64,000 nucleotides of DNA, taken from positions 205,036 through 269,035 of the forward strand of contig JAFEAT010000013.1 in NCBI GenBank assembly GCA_018266255.1. The letters are read 5' to 3'. How positions within the stretch are numbered: position 1 is the first letter of the stretch; every line of letters starts with the position of its first letter. The position numbers and the translations under genes were made by a program. This stretch comes from Cyanobacteria bacterium SZAS-4. Its GTDB lineage: Bacteria > Cyanobacteriota > Vampirovibrionia > Obscuribacterales > Obscuribacteraceae. Positions 53,365-62,972 of the stretch are shown here, one piece after another. A model generated the notes under the pieces. The model saw only the letters and a list, made by a program, of their open reading frames with translations, had not been told where the DNA came from and searched no databases.

Positions 53365-53922
53365 CTAACCGCTTGGCACTTCATTAGTGGTGCTATCGCT
53401 GATGCAAAGCAGCTTTTCAATCTCAGCTGCCACATCGTCAGGCGCCAGGTTAGCGGTTTCGATCGTATAGCGAGCCATGCGATATTTTGTTTCACGAGCA
53501 GCAACAAGTTCATTCAGGCGCTTCTCTTTACTTCCATCGTCGCCACTGGCGAGCAATGGGCGCGTCTGGTCGGTTTTCAATCGGTCGAGAAGACAAGATG
53601 GTGGAGCGAACAGACAAACAACCAGTCCGAGCTTTTCAAGCTTCTGCAAATTGCCTGGCGTGACGATTATTCCGCCACCTGTGCCGAGCACGAAATTCGT
53701 CCAGTTTTCGTTTGACATCTCATCGAGAATATTCGACTCAAGCTGCCGGAAATAAGCCTCACCATGCTCGGCAAAGATCTCAGACACGGAACAGCCGTGG
53801 CGCTCCTCGATAACGCGATCGGTATCGAAAAAACGCCGATTCGATCTTTCAGCTAGAAGTTGACCAACTGAAGTTTTTCCCGAGCCAGGCGGTCCGATCA
53901 AGACAACATTGGAGTGAGTCAA
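53365..53922 (-). CDS. aroK: Shikimate kinase
   Basis: 185 residues. Walker A IGPPGSGKTSVGQLLAERSN, shikimate-binding FFDTDRVIEE (Asp), SEIFAEHGEAYFRQLESNIL (conserved FR.E) and GTGGGIIV. The lid region RPLLAS and the adenine-binding Arg region are present. It phosphorylates shikimate at O3 with ATP (fifth step of the shikimate pathway). Length is normal. It precedes the unknown gene and aroQ, with ~120 bp between. Confidence 0.95.
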   Translation of the reverse strand: MTHSNVVLIGPPGSGKTSVGQLLAERSNRRFFDTDRVIEERHGCSVSEIFAEHGEAYFRQLESNILDEMSNENWTNFVLGTGGGIIVTPGNLQKLEKLGLVVCLFAPPSCLLDRLKTDQTRPLLASGDDGSKEKRLNELVAARETKYRMARYTIETANLAPDDVAAEIEKLLCISDSTTNEVPSG

Positions 53923-53931
53923 AACAAGTTC

Positions 53932-55377
53932 TCAGTTAACGCCGCCGGCAGAAGCCAGACCAGACTTTCTGTACGCCAGCTCTATTTTATTATGAGCATC
54001 GGAAAGTCCAGGATTTAAAGCGAGAGCGCGCTTAAACTCTCTAATTGAACCGGAGTAATCCTTCATGTTGTAGAGAGCCAGTCCCAGTCCGTAATGCGAT
54101 GATGCCAAATCTGGTGCTAGTGTCAGTGCGGTCTGAAATTCTTGAATCGCCTGTCGATAATTGCCTGCCAGGGAAAGCAAGGTGCCTAGATGATTGTGTG
54201 CCATCGGCTGTTTCGGGTTAGCTGCAACTGACTTTTTGAAAGCTTCTTCGGCAGGTCCATAACGACCTGTGCCAGCAAATATGGTGCCTAAGTTGAACGA
54301 AGCTTCAGCGTCTTTTGGATTGAGCGAAAGTGCTTTTTCGAATTCTACCTGCGCGTGTTGACTGTCGCCTTCGGCTTGATAAGCCAATCCTAATGCATTA
54401 TGTGTAGTGCCGTGGTCTGGCTCGAGTCTTGCTGCAGTTTCCAACTCTTGCACCGCAAGATAGGAATTGTTGACGAAAAGCGCAGCCAGTCCCAGTTTCT
54501 CGTGAGCAATAGCAGATTGAGGTTCAGCTGCTATGACATTTTTGTATTCCTGCATCGCTTCAGGTATTCGATGCGCCTGCATCAAAGCTTGACCGCGAGC
54601 CAAACTTGCCAGAGTCTTCTGATTCAATTGATGGTCGGTCGACGGTTGCGCAACTGCAACTGGTGCAGATTTTTTACCCGGACCTGAACCGAAGACGATA
54701 TCTTTATTGAGAGCGTCCAGTTCGGCCACTACTTTCTCATGCTGTCCCAGTTCGCCATACACGCGAGCTAGAGAACTGTGCGCGGCGGCAAGTTCGACAT
54801 TCAATTTAGATACATCAAGAACGGTTTTCGCCGCAGCAGCTTTGTCACCTTTAGCTCGCAGTTCTTTTTCTTGCGCACTCAATAAAAGGATTTGCGATCG
54901 CGAAGCTTGCACCGCTCTTTCGAAGTGTCCCACTGCGGAGGTGAAATCACCCATCCCTGCATAGATGAGCGCCACTCGATTGTGCAGCGACGGGTCGCTT
55001 GGCGTCTTATTGATCTGATCCAACAGCTGGTCAGAAGCTTGGTCGAGAGACTTCAAATCTTGCCCGGCACTGGGTCGCGAGTTCGGACGCGAGATGCTTC
55101 CCATAATGACCGGCACGAAGTTGTTCAGCATGCGGTTACCATCTTCCGCAATCTGGTTCATACTGGGCAAGGACGCACAGTTTATACCAAGCGAGCTAAA
55201 CGGAATGACCGGCAGTGAAACTAATAAAAGGGCGCCACAAAACAGCATCAGCAGGCGTGTTGTGCGCCGACTCTTTGGTAGGGGTGCTGCTAGCTGGGTG
55301 TTGCTTGCCAACTGACTATTTGTCGCCTGATTATGATGAAGTGAATTTAGACTAATTGCGCCCAGCGGCTCAGTCAA
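53932..55377 (-). CDS. Membrane-anchored TPR-repeat protein
   Basis: 481 residues. The N-terminal polar part (1-40) is followed by one hydrophobic helix (~43-62, LLMLFCGALLLVSLPVIPF). The remainder is helical with eight or more TPR units, e.g. DFTSAVGHFERAVQASRSQI, NYRQAIQEFQTALTLAPDLA and DYSGSIREFKRALALNPGLS. Probably a periplasmic scaffold. It sits 9 bp downstream of aroK's start side, i.e. directly 5' of it on the same strand. Confidence 0.88.
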   Translation of the reverse strand: MTEPLGAISLNSLHHNQATNSQLASNTQLAAPLPKSRRTTRLLMLFCGALLLVSLPVIPFSSLGINCASLPSMNQIAEDGNRMLNNFVPVIMGSISRPNSRPSAGQDLKSLDQASDQLLDQINKTPSDPSLHNRVALIYAGMGDFTSAVGHFERAVQASRSQILLLSAQEKELRAKGDKAAAAKTVLDVSKLNVELAAAHSSLARVYGELGQHEKVVAELDALNKDIVFGSGPGKKSAPVAVAQPSTDHQLNQKTLASLARGQALMQAHRIPEAMQEYKNVIAAEPQSAIAHEKLGLAALFVNNSYLAVQELETAARLEPDHGTTHNALGLAYQAEGDSQHAQVEFEKALSLNPKDAEASFNLGTIFAGTGRYGPAEEAFKKSVAANPKQPMAHNHLGTLLSLAGNYRQAIQEFQTALTLAPDLASSHYGLGLALYNMKDYSGSIREFKRALALNPGLSDAHNKIELAYRKSGLASAGGVN

Positions 55378-55468
55378 TGCGGGAATTACTAATTACACCT
55401 GCAATTGTTACGCCCGGACGGTATAGGTAGGGTTAAGACGGCTGGTTGGTTAAGCGCAGTCTGGATTT

Positions 55469-56578
55469 TTAACGGGCTTTGTAATACAGGATTACGGTTC
55501 CCAGTATTCCGATGACTATGTTCGGCAACCAGGCAGCGACTACGGGATCTAAGCGGCCGGCTTCTCCCAATGCGCCCGAGCTTGATTGCAAGACGTAATA
55601 GAGGAAAACGATACCGGCTGAATAGATAAGACCCAAGTTACTGCGCGATCTTCGGCCGAGGAGACCCAATGGCGCACCTGCTAGAGCAACGATCAAGCAA
55701 GCGAGCGGCTGCGAGAATTTCTGATTGAATCGCACCAACAAGTCATTCGTGACTGCGTTTGAGTGCTCCAAAATTTTGATGTAGTTCCAGAGCTCGATCA
55801 TGTTCATATCTTTCGGCGAAGTCTTGCCTGTTTCCAGGGCAGCCTGCGCATTTTTTACGCCAGGAAGCACTAACTTTTCGAACTGTAGGATTCGAGTGAT
55901 ATCGCTACTGCCTGAGAGCACATAGGTTCGCCCCTTCTCCAGAGTCCACTCGCCGTGGTTGAACATGCCTTGCGCGGCACTGATGATCTGCACGAGTTTG
56001 TCTCTCGTGAAGTCGAGAATGATGACGTTGAAAATACTTTTGCCGTTGTAATAACCGATGTAAAAAATGCGGTCCAAAGTCAAATCTTTGCCGCGCTCCA
56101 TGTAAGTGAAGTTGGCTTGACCCGTGGGAAGTTCGCTCTTGTACAAGGCAAGGAATTCGAGCTTCTTAGAGGTGCGGTTAGCGACCGGCACGATACCTTC
56201 GTTGATACCAAAGCTGATGAAACTTGTAATCAAGCCGAACATCAATGGTGCCACCATGATGCGATAGAAGCTGATGCCGCTTGTTCGCAACGCAATAATT
56301 TCTGAGTCGCTACTCAATCGATTGAATACGATCAAAGTACCGAGCAACACCCCGATCGGGATCGTCAAAACGATAATTTCAGGTAAGTGCAATCCCAGAA
56401 TGGCAAACGCCATATCCCATGGCACGCCTGATCTCATGATCAAATTGAAGATCGTCTTCAATTGGTCTGCGCCGAAATAGACACCAGTTACGATACCAAT
56501 ACCGAACAATAATGGTTGCCAGAATTCGTTGGCAATGTATCGGTCTAGCATCTTTGTGCCGAAAGTCAGGCTCATCAT
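55469..56578 (-). CDS. lptF: LptF/LptG family LPS-export permease
   Basis: 369 residues: three N-terminal helices with RYIANEFWQPLLFGIGIVTG and LPEIIVLTIPIGVLLGTLIV, a beta-jellyroll periplasmic domain (~120-270), and three C-terminal helices (ACLIVALAGAPLGLLGRRSR). This is the YjgP/YjgQ plan. It extracts LPS from the inner membrane and passes it to LptC. Only one permease is encoded here, so a homodimer is possible or a second gene lies elsewhere. Its ATG overlaps the lptB stop (4 bp). Confidence 0.92.
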   Translation of the reverse strand: MMSLTFGTKMLDRYIANEFWQPLLFGIGIVTGVYFGADQLKTIFNLIMRSGVPWDMAFAILGLHLPEIIVLTIPIGVLLGTLIVFNRLSSDSEIIALRTSGISFYRIMVAPLMFGLITSFISFGINEGIVPVANRTSKKLEFLALYKSELPTGQANFTYMERGKDLTLDRIFYIGYYNGKSIFNVIILDFTRDKLVQIISAAQGMFNHGEWTLEKGRTYVLSGSSDITRILQFEKLVLPGVKNAQAALETGKTSPKDMNMIELWNYIKILEHSNAVTNDLLVRFNQKFSQPLACLIVALAGAPLGLLGRRSRSNLGLIYSAGIVFLYYVLQSSSGALGEAGRLDPVVAAWLPNIVIGILGTVILYYKAR

Positions 56579-57357
56579 AGTGAGAAGTCCTCCCCGAGAT
56601 ATTGCTTGCGGGCAACTGGGCTATCAGCTACTTCTCGCGATGTTCCTGCCACCAAAATTTTGCCGTGGTCGATCAAATAAGCTCGGTCGCAAATTTTCAG
56701 TGTTGCTCTTGGATTGTGGTCAGTCAGCAGAACGCCGAGGTTCCACTGATCTCGCACACGACGAATCAGACCTTGAATGTCTGCAATCGAAATTGGGTCG
56801 ACCCCTGTGAACGGTTCGTCCAACAAAATGAATTCTGGCTCTGTAGCGAGACAGCGAGCTAACTCCAGTCGTCGGCGTTCACCCCCTGAGAGTTGCACCG
56901 CAATTACACTTTCCAAATGATCCAGACCGAACTGTTCGAGTAACGCTTTACTGCGACGGTCTTGCTCAGCGCGTTTGATGCCCTGCATTTCCAAAATCAA
57001 ACGCATGTTGTCTGAGACGGAGAGCTTTCGGAAAATCGAGTTTTCTTGCGGCAGATATGCTAAACCCATTCTGCTTCGCAGATGGATAGGGGCTTTGGTC
57101 AGATCTTTGTCTTCGAGTTTGATCGTGCCTTTTTCTGGCACAACTAGCCCGAGCACCATATCGAATGATGTCGTCTTACCTGCTCCGTTTCTTCCTAACA
57201 GACCAACAACTTCTCCGCGTTGCACGTGGAAGCTGACTCCATCAACAACACGACGACCACCGTAGCTCTTTTGCAAGCTATCGATGTACAGAGTTTTCTT
57301 GTCAGAATTTACTTCTTGTTCGACCTGGACTGAACGCCCAGCATGGAAGGTCGGCAT
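56575..57357 (-). CDS. lptB: LPS-export ABC transporter ATP-binding protein
   Basis: 260 residues. Walker A GRNGAGKTTSFDMVLGL, signature LSGGERRRLELARCLATEPE, Walker B FILLDEPFTGVDPISI, H-loop VLLTDHNPRATL, plus the LptB-type C-terminus (YLGEDFSL). LptB powers LPS extraction with LptF/G. It starts 2 bp after the lptA stop and overlaps lptF. An N-terminal ~20-residue extension before KKTLYIDSLQKSYGG is unusual but small. Confidence 0.95.
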   Translation of the reverse strand: MPTFHAGRSVQVEQEVNSDKKTLYIDSLQKSYGGRRVVDGVSFHVQRGEVVGLLGRNGAGKTTSFDMVLGLVVPEKGTIKLEDKDLTKAPIHLRSRMGLAYLPQENSIFRKLSVSDNMRLILEMQGIKRAEQDRRSKALLEQFGLDHLESVIAVQLSGGERRRLELARCLATEPEFILLDEPFTGVDPISIADIQGLIRRVRDQWNLGVLLTDHNPRATLKICDRAYLIDHGKILVAGTSREVADSPVARKQYLGEDFSL

Positions 57358-57359
57358 TG

Positions 57360-59201
57360 CTATTCGGTCGCCTCAATCTTGGTTGAACTCACTTTCGTGT
57401 TTGGTGTAGTCGAAACTTGGCTCTTGTTACCAGCTACCGCTCCGTCTTTAGGTGCAGCGGGTGCAGGTGGCGTGACGCTCGGAACGTTCGGAGTCAACTT
57501 GATTGGTTCACGCTTGCCGCCCATACTGCCTGGCATTCTGGCATCTGAGGCCTGCCCTGGAGTCTGCAAAATGTATGCTCTCGTGTTTCCCTGTGCGAGC
57601 ACCTTTCGGTCGTTCACCATCATGGTGATCTTGTCGCCAATCCAACGCTTTCCAGGTTGAATGATCTGCGAGCGACCGGTGAACACTAATTTCTCTGCCT
57701 GCCCATCGATGTTTCGTACGAGCACCACATTAGGTCCAACGCCGGTGGTATCGCCATAACGAACTTTGACGTTGCCCTGTGCAGCCATACGTCCTGAGTC
57801 TTTACTGTAGTCTTGCGCATCAGAGTCGATATACATCGGCTCGCCATTTTTGTTGTCGATATCGAAGTCGAAGCCCTTGCCACTAGATTTGGTGGCAGTC
57901 TTTCCATCGGCTAGCTTTACGTCTTGCCCGCCGCTTGGTCTGGAGAATGTGGAAGCTTTCGCACTGTCGGCAGCTTTGCTGCTCGGGTCGCTGTACTTAG
58001 CACTGCTGTCAGTGAACGCTGTGGTGTCACCGGATCTTCCAGATTTACTGGAGACTTCTTGGCTGCCGTCGTCAGGGCCCCCTTTTTTAGGTCCATCCCC
58101 TTTCTTCTGGATGACCTTCGATCTTACGTTTCCTGTTGCTTGCAGCCTCTGCGTGGCTAGGAAGTATGTCATTGTGTCCGCTTGCGTATTGTTTTCGTTT
58201 TGCGTTGCGGAGACATGTCCTGTAAATAGCGCCGTCTCTGGTTTCGCATCAGCTCCGTAAACTAACTGCAGCCGGTCTGATATCACCAGAATATCGCCGT
58301 GCTTCACGTGCACGTCGCCTCGGGCTTCGAACCTACCCGTATCGCGGTGGTACTCCTGATAACGGGAGTCAGTGATAATTTTTTCTGGCGGTCCTTTTGC
58401 AGGGGCATTAGCCTTCGCTGTTTTCGCCTGATCGGTTTTCGTTTGAGCGGCAGCCGAAACCGTCGGTGGTGCCATTAATTGTTCTGTTGTCGGAGTCTCA
58501 GACATGCCTGGGCGCGCATCACCAAGGTCGTCATCGGCAGCAGTTCTTGGAACAATTGGAGATTTGACAGCAGGCTTGGTCGCGACTTCTGGAGTGGCAG
58601 CCTTCGCTGCATCACCTTGCGCATCGCCAGCTTTTGTAGGCCAGTTGATTTGACCAGATTTGGTCATGCCTGATTTAGCCTTGGGCGCTTTCGCAACTTT
58701 CGGCGCAGCAGGTTTCGAACCAGGCTTCGCTGGAGCAAAACCAGGAGTGTTCAAGTCTTGCTCGGCAACTTCCGAGCTTGGTCCGGCAAGCGGTCCACCG
58801 AGTGGTGCATTCTGCAAAACTTCTGAGTGAGCGTGTCCATCAGCAATAATTTTTTGACTGGCAATTTCGAAAATCAAAACATCAGAGTCGATTTTGTTTG
58901 CGCCCTGTGTCAGATGCGGATGCCCTGTGAACACAGCCTTCTGTGGACTGCCACCAGCATCTCGATAGAGTGTCGCCATCGGTGCAACGACGACGCTATC
59001 CTTATATGTCACTCGAACACGCCCGCGTGCAACAACGTGACCTTCACCGAATTCTTGTTCATCAGCCTGAATGTCGATAGGTCCGCCGGCTGCCATCATT
59101 CCTTGAGCATATGCACCAACAGGTTGCAACAACAAACCAAACAACGCCAATGCGGCCATTGTCTTGTTTTTGTTTCTAACGCTAATGGTTTTGAGAACCA
59201 A
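57360..59201 (-). CDS. lptA: LptA/OstA-family protein with three OstA repeats
   Basis: 613 residues, about three times the usual LptA length. Signal peptide (ALFGLLLQPVGAYAQG). Three OstA-like units are separated by long Ala/Lys/Thr/Pro linkers: IDIQADEQEFGEGHVVARGR (~40-110), the EYHRDTGRFEARGDVHVKHG unit (~280-370), and the DYSKDSGRMAAQGNVKVRYG unit (~465-560). Each has the paired strands that form the LptA beta-jellyroll. LptA bridges the periplasm to carry LPS; a triple repeat could act as a built-in oligomer. It starts 14 bp after lptC stop and is followed at 2 bp by lptB. Confidence 0.88.
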   Translation of the reverse strand: MVLKTISVRNKNKTMAALALFGLLLQPVGAYAQGMMAAGGPIDIQADEQEFGEGHVVARGRVRVTYKDSVVVAPMATLYRDAGGSPQKAVFTGHPHLTQGANKIDSDVLIFEIASQKIIADGHAHSEVLQNAPLGGPLAGPSSEVAEQDLNTPGFAPAKPGSKPAAPKVAKAPKAKSGMTKSGQINWPTKAGDAQGDAAKAATPEVATKPAVKSPIVPRTAADDDLGDARPGMSETPTTEQLMAPPTVSAAAQTKTDQAKTAKANAPAKGPPEKIITDSRYQEYHRDTGRFEARGDVHVKHGDILVISDRLQLVYGADAKPETALFTGHVSATQNENNTQADTMTYFLATQRLQATGNVRSKVIQKKGDGPKKGGPDDGSQEVSSKSGRSGDTTAFTDSSAKYSDPSSKAADSAKASTFSRPSGGQDVKLADGKTATKSSGKGFDFDIDNKNGEPMYIDSDAQDYSKDSGRMAAQGNVKVRYGDTTGVGPNVVLVRNIDGQAEKLVFTGRSQIIQPGKRWIGDKITMMVNDRKVLAQGNTRAYILQTPGQASDARMPGSMGGKREPIKLTPNVPSVTPPAPAAPKDGAVAGNKSQVSTTPNTKVSSTKIEATE

Positions 59202-59215
59202 GTAAAACCTGCCTT

Positions 59216-59818
59216 CTACATGTGGCCCATGAATGAATGGGTGTTTCCTACGATTTTGATATTTTCGAACTGCGCGCCCTTATCGAGATGGCCAGAGCAA
59301 GTATCGCCCGTCACCTTGGCTACCCCAGGCCACAAGATATTAACATCACCTCTGGCGACAAACTTGTTTTCTTTGTCTAAATTTACTTCACTGGCTTCCA
59401 GTCTGGATTTGCCTTCTTCGCCTTCGCAAATTACATGCTGTTTATCTTTTGATTGAAGGCTGACCTGACGCGTGTTTTCGTTGGCCATTCCGCTTGGAGC
59501 AGACATGCGCATTTTCAATTTCGGTCCATCGAAATACTCAACCTTAACTTCATTAAGGTAAACATCTTTCGTATCAGCCTTCATCGTGCCGTCTTTTGCT
59601 TGCAAATGCCACTTCACGGTGTTTGCATCGTCGACTTCTTTCAATTCGTAATTAGTGACGGTAGTGGCGGTCTGGTCAGGATTTTTGCTCTTTTCCTCTT
59701 TGAAGTCTTTTACCTGAATGTCAGCCATTCTCTGCGCAGAAATCCAAAAATAGATGAGCAGACCTGGAATTGCGAGAGCAACGACGAATTTTATGACTCC
59801 GCGAATTTTGTCACGCAT
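59216..59818 (-). CDS. lptC: LPS-export protein LptC
   Basis: 200 residues: one N-terminal helix (VIKFVVALAIPGLLIYFWIS) then a LptC-like jellyroll domain (ELKEVDDANTVKWHLQAKDG; DVYLNEVKVEYFDGPKLKMR; FVARGDVNILWPGVAKV). LptC receives LPS from the permease and hands it to LptA. Position directly upstream of lptA supports this. Confidence 0.88.
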   Translation of the reverse strand: MRDKIRGVIKFVVALAIPGLLIYFWISAQRMADIQVKDFKEEKSKNPDQTATTVTNYELKEVDDANTVKWHLQAKDGTMKADTKDVYLNEVKVEYFDGPKLKMRMSAPSGMANENTRQVSLQSKDKQHVICEGEEGKSRLEASEVNLDKENKFVARGDVNILWPGVAKVTGDTCSGHLDKGAQFENIKIVGNTHSFMGHM

Positions 59819-59870
59819 CTAACAGATATCCAATAAATAGACTTCGTGTGCCGGTTTCAGAAGCACTGCG

Positions 59871-60986
59871 TTAGTTTCCCACAGCTCGTAATGCAATTGC
59901 TCTTGAAATATTATTCAAGCATTCTTTGAGGTTTCCTTGCTTGAGGTAACCTTCTCCAAGAAAGAAATACGGCGCTGGATTCTGCGGAGCCTGCTTCTGG
60001 CAAGCTTTCCACACGTTCATCGAGTCTTCCAAATTTCCTGTAAATTCTGCAGCCAGGTGAGCGCGATAAACGCGGGCCCAGATGTCGTCTGGAGTTCTGG
60101 CGAGCAAATCATCCAAATTTTTCAGTGCCAATTCATAATATTGCTTAACTTGAGGCACCACAGATGGTGAAGCCAATTCTAGAGCTCCTTTAATGTGCGG
60201 CAGTTGCGAGGCTGGCAGAGCACCAGGAGCACTAGCCACTTTATTAGCCAGCTGCGGTGAGAGCATGCCGAGCATTTGCCCAGCTTGAGCGTTGTTCATC
60301 CAATTCTGTTGTTTGCCGAGTGCCTGTGGTGCTGGACTGTTATCGGAAACAGCGGGCACATTCGGATTGGCTGGATTTTTCTTAGCCAGCAAGTAAGCTT
60401 TCATGTAATAAGCCCACGCTAAGCCGTATCGAACGCGGTTGTCGTCAGGGTAAGACTTAAGCATCTCTTCATAGCTGGCGATCATCTTGTCGAAATAAAC
60501 GGCGCCACCTGCAGCTTCAGCCAGGCGACGGGCGCGACGCACTTCCTTCAGTGCATCTTCGACTTTGCTCGTGCGACTCATCGCAACAGCGAGAATGAAC
60601 GCGGCTTCGGCGCTATCTGGATAAGCAAGAGCTTGTTGGCGAGCCAATTCCACATTATCAGTAGGAATCAAATCTTCGGCAGCCATATTCAGTGACAGAG
60701 GCTGACCTGGCTTTAGCATAACTTTTGAGGTGGGATCAGTCGTGGGCGCAATCACCGCAGACGGTGAAGCTGCTGCTTGCACCGCAGCTGACGTACCCGC
60801 GGCATCTTGATTCTGAACCGCAGCTGGTGCATCGGTCGTGTTCGGTGCTGTGACCGCGGCACTGCCTGGCGCTGCTTTCTGCTCATCGGCGGCGAAGGCT
60901 GTCAGTGACGAACCACTCAGGACCGAGAAAGCACAAGACAGAATCGTTGCCTGGTGCAGACGTGATACCAAACTGTTTCTATTCAT
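59871..60986 (-). CDS. Secreted TPR-like protein
   Basis: The in-frame ATG at 61049 gives 392 residues, but MNRNSLVSRLHQATILSCAF at 60986 begins the signal peptide (cleaved after FAA), so 60986 is preferred. The mature protein has an Ala/Pro/Thr linker and then helical TPR-like repeats: SAEAAFILAVAMSRTSKVED followed by ALKEVRRARRLAEAAG, and PYFFLGEGYLKQGNLKECLN. It is 52 bp upstream of lptC, so possibly part of the lpt transcript. Function inferred only as envelope scaffold. Confidence 0.82.
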   Translation of the reverse strand: MNRNSLVSRLHQATILSCAFSVLSGSSLTAFAADEQKAAPGSAAVTAPNTTDAPAAVQNQDAAGTSAAVQAAASPSAVIAPTTDPTSKVMLKPGQPLSLNMAAEDLIPTDNVELARQQALAYPDSAEAAFILAVAMSRTSKVEDALKEVRRARRLAEAAGGAVYFDKMIASYEEMLKSYPDDNRVRYGLAWAYYMKAYLLAKKNPANPNVPAVSDNSPAPQALGKQQNWMNNAQAGQMLGMLSPQLANKVASAPGALPASQLPHIKGALELASPSVVPQVKQYYELALKNLDDLLARTPDDIWARVYRAHLAAEFTGNLEDSMNVWKACQKQAPQNPAPYFFLGEGYLKQGNLKECLNNISRAIALRAVGN

Positions 60987-61146
60987 AAGATTATCTAGTC
61001 CCATTAGATGTCTGTAATGTGCGCCGTATTTAGCGGTTTGTTCGCGCACAGATAGACTCTTTCAACAACCGCTTGATCATAACAGACGACGAGAGGTTGC
61101 CAATGGACCCCGAAGTTCCATGAAAAAAATTTGTGGAAACAAGTAA

Positions 61147-61821
61147 CTAAGAAGCCGATTTATTGGAGATTCTGCCGTTAAGAATTATTGGCAAAACTTC
61201 ATCGAGTCCTTTGACGATGTGCTTCGGCTGAGAGGTCGCCAGAATTTCTGTTGTGTGTATTCCGGTTGTGACTCCGATAGCATCAACATTTGCGCCGCGT
61301 GCCATGTCTAAATCGTAAGTGCTATCACCGATAACAACAGCGTCAGACGCTGTCACATCCATCTTTTGCAGGGTCAGATGCACTGACTCAGGATGCGGTT
61401 TGTGGTTTTGCACGTCTTGAGCGCCGACAATCAAACTGAAAAAGTGGCTTAGCTTGTGATGATCGAGCACTGTTTCAATCAAGTGCCGACGCTTAGATGA
61501 TGCGATAGTTATTTTTATGTCCGACGCTTTCAACGTCTCCAACATCGTGATCAAATGCGGGAACAGTGGGCAGAGCTCAATTGTTTTGCCGTCATAAATT
61601 TCGCGATAACGCGTCGCCACTTCCAACCAATATTCTTCTGAATGGTCAGGAAAAATGATCTCCATCTGGCGCATCAACGGAACGCCGATCAGCTGTTGCC
61701 ACTCTTTGTAGATATCGTTTGAGAGCTTGTACTCTTCGACGCAATCTCGCATGACATCAATGATGCCCGGGGCTGAATCAACAAGTGTTCCATCAAAATC
61801 GAAGATTGCCAGCTTGTACAA
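61147..61821 (-). CDS. HAD-superfamily phosphatase (phosphoglycolate phosphatase-like)
   Basis: 224 residues. Motif I FDFDGTLVDSAPG (nucleophile Asp), motif II TIASSKRRH, motif III with Lys in QNHKPHPESVH, and motif IV VIGDSTYDLDMARGA. The alpha-helical cap is of the Gph/PpaX kind. Probably dephosphorylates a small phosphate ester. It follows carA by 2 bp, so it is co-transcribed with pyrimidine/arginine synthesis, though a functional link is unclear. Confidence 0.92.
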   Translation of the reverse strand: MYKLAIFDFDGTLVDSAPGIIDVMRDCVEEYKLSNDIYKEWQQLIGVPLMRQMEIIFPDHSEEYWLEVATRYREIYDGKTIELCPLFPHLITMLETLKASDIKITIASSKRRHLIETVLDHHKLSHFFSLIVGAQDVQNHKPHPESVHLTLQKMDVTASDAVVIGDSTYDLDMARGANVDAIGVTTGIHTTEILATSQPKHIVKGLDEVLPIILNGRISNKSAS

Positions 61822-61823
61822 AT

Positions 61824-62972
61824 TTAGACGCTCACCTTGCCATTCGATTCAATGAGCGCGAAAAATCTTTCAAACAAATAATTGGAATCGTGTGGCCCAG
61901 GATTCGCTTCAGGGTGATACTGCACGCAGAAAATAGGCAGCGTCTTGTGACGGAAACCTTCGCAGCTGTTGTCGTTCAAGTTGATGTGCGTCAGTTCAAG
62001 ATCAGATGGAAGCGAATCTGCATCTACAGCGAAACCATGATTCTGACATGTGATTTCGATTTTGCCAGTGCTCAAATCTTTCACAGGTTGATTGCCGCCA
62101 CGGTGCCCAAACTTCAACTTATAGGTTGTGGCTCCGAGAGCCAGTGAGAGCAGTTGATGACCGAGACAGATTCCAAATATTGGCATCTTCGTAGCGATCA
62201 ATTTTTTCAATTCGACGATGATTTCTTTGCAGGCGGCTGGGTCTCCAGGACCGTTCGACAAGAACAGTGCATCCGGTTTGTCGCTCAAAATTTCTTCTGC
62301 AGTTGCGTTGGCAGGATAAACAATCAACGAAAGATCGCGCAGTGCGAGCTGACGCAGAATGTTCGCTTTGATCCCGAAGTCCATGACAGCGACTGTATAC
62401 TTTCCGCTGCCCATGCGATATTTCTCTGTCGCCGTCACTTCTTGCGTGAAGTCGGCACCAGTCATCTGCGGTGAGTCTTGTGCAACTTTTACAAGCGCAG
62501 CTTCATCCAAAATTTCTGTTGATATGGCGCAACGCATTGCACCTTTGTCACGAATTCTTCTAGTAATCGAGCGCGTGTCGACGTCGCTGATACCAACGAT
62601 GTTGTGCTTCAACATGTAGTCGTGTAACGACTCTTTGGCGCGCCATGAACTGTGTCGGCGACTGAGATGTCGCACCACAAGACCACGTGCGTATATCTTC
62701 TTGGACTGCGTTTCGACATCTTCGTCGTTCGTGCCGTAGTTTCCAATTTCTGTATAAGTCATCGTGACAATCTGACCCGCGTAGCTCGCGTCGGTGAGAA
62801 TTTCTTGATAACCGATCATGCTGGTGTTAAAAACTAATTCGCCGGTCGAGGTGCCATCTGCACCGAACGCCTGACCCTTGTAGCATTTGCCGTCTTCAAG
62901 TGCCAGCAGGCAGGGCTTCGTAACCGGAATCAATGGTTCTTTCTTGTCGTGGGAGCCGTTCGTTGCGCTCAA
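61824..62972 (-). CDS. carA: Carbamoyl-phosphate synthase small subunit
   Basis: 382 residues. N-terminal domain: LALEDGKCYKGQAFGADG, GELVFNTSMIGYQEILTDAS, VDTRSITRRIRDKGAMR. Class I glutaminase domain: LSNGPGDPA, IFGICLGHQLLSLALGA (nucleophile Cys), KFGHRGGNQPV, and CVQYHPEANPGPHD (His-Glu). It supplies ammonia from glutamine to CarB for carbamoyl phosphate in arginine and pyrimidine synthesis. carB is not next to it on either side in this window. Confidence 0.97.
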   Translation of the reverse strand: MSATNGSHDKKEPLIPVTKPCLLALEDGKCYKGQAFGADGTSTGELVFNTSMIGYQEILTDASYAGQIVTMTYTEIGNYGTNDEDVETQSKKIYARGLVVRHLSRRHSSWRAKESLHDYMLKHNIVGISDVDTRSITRRIRDKGAMRCAISTEILDEAALVKVAQDSPQMTGADFTQEVTATEKYRMGSGKYTVAVMDFGIKANILRQLALRDLSLIVYPANATAEEILSDKPDALFLSNGPGDPAACKEIIVELKKLIATKMPIFGICLGHQLLSLALGATTYKLKFGHRGGNQPVKDLSTGKIEITCQNHGFAVDADSLPSDLELTHINLNDNSCEGFRHKTLPIFCVQYHPEANPGPHDSNYLFERFFALIESNGKVSV

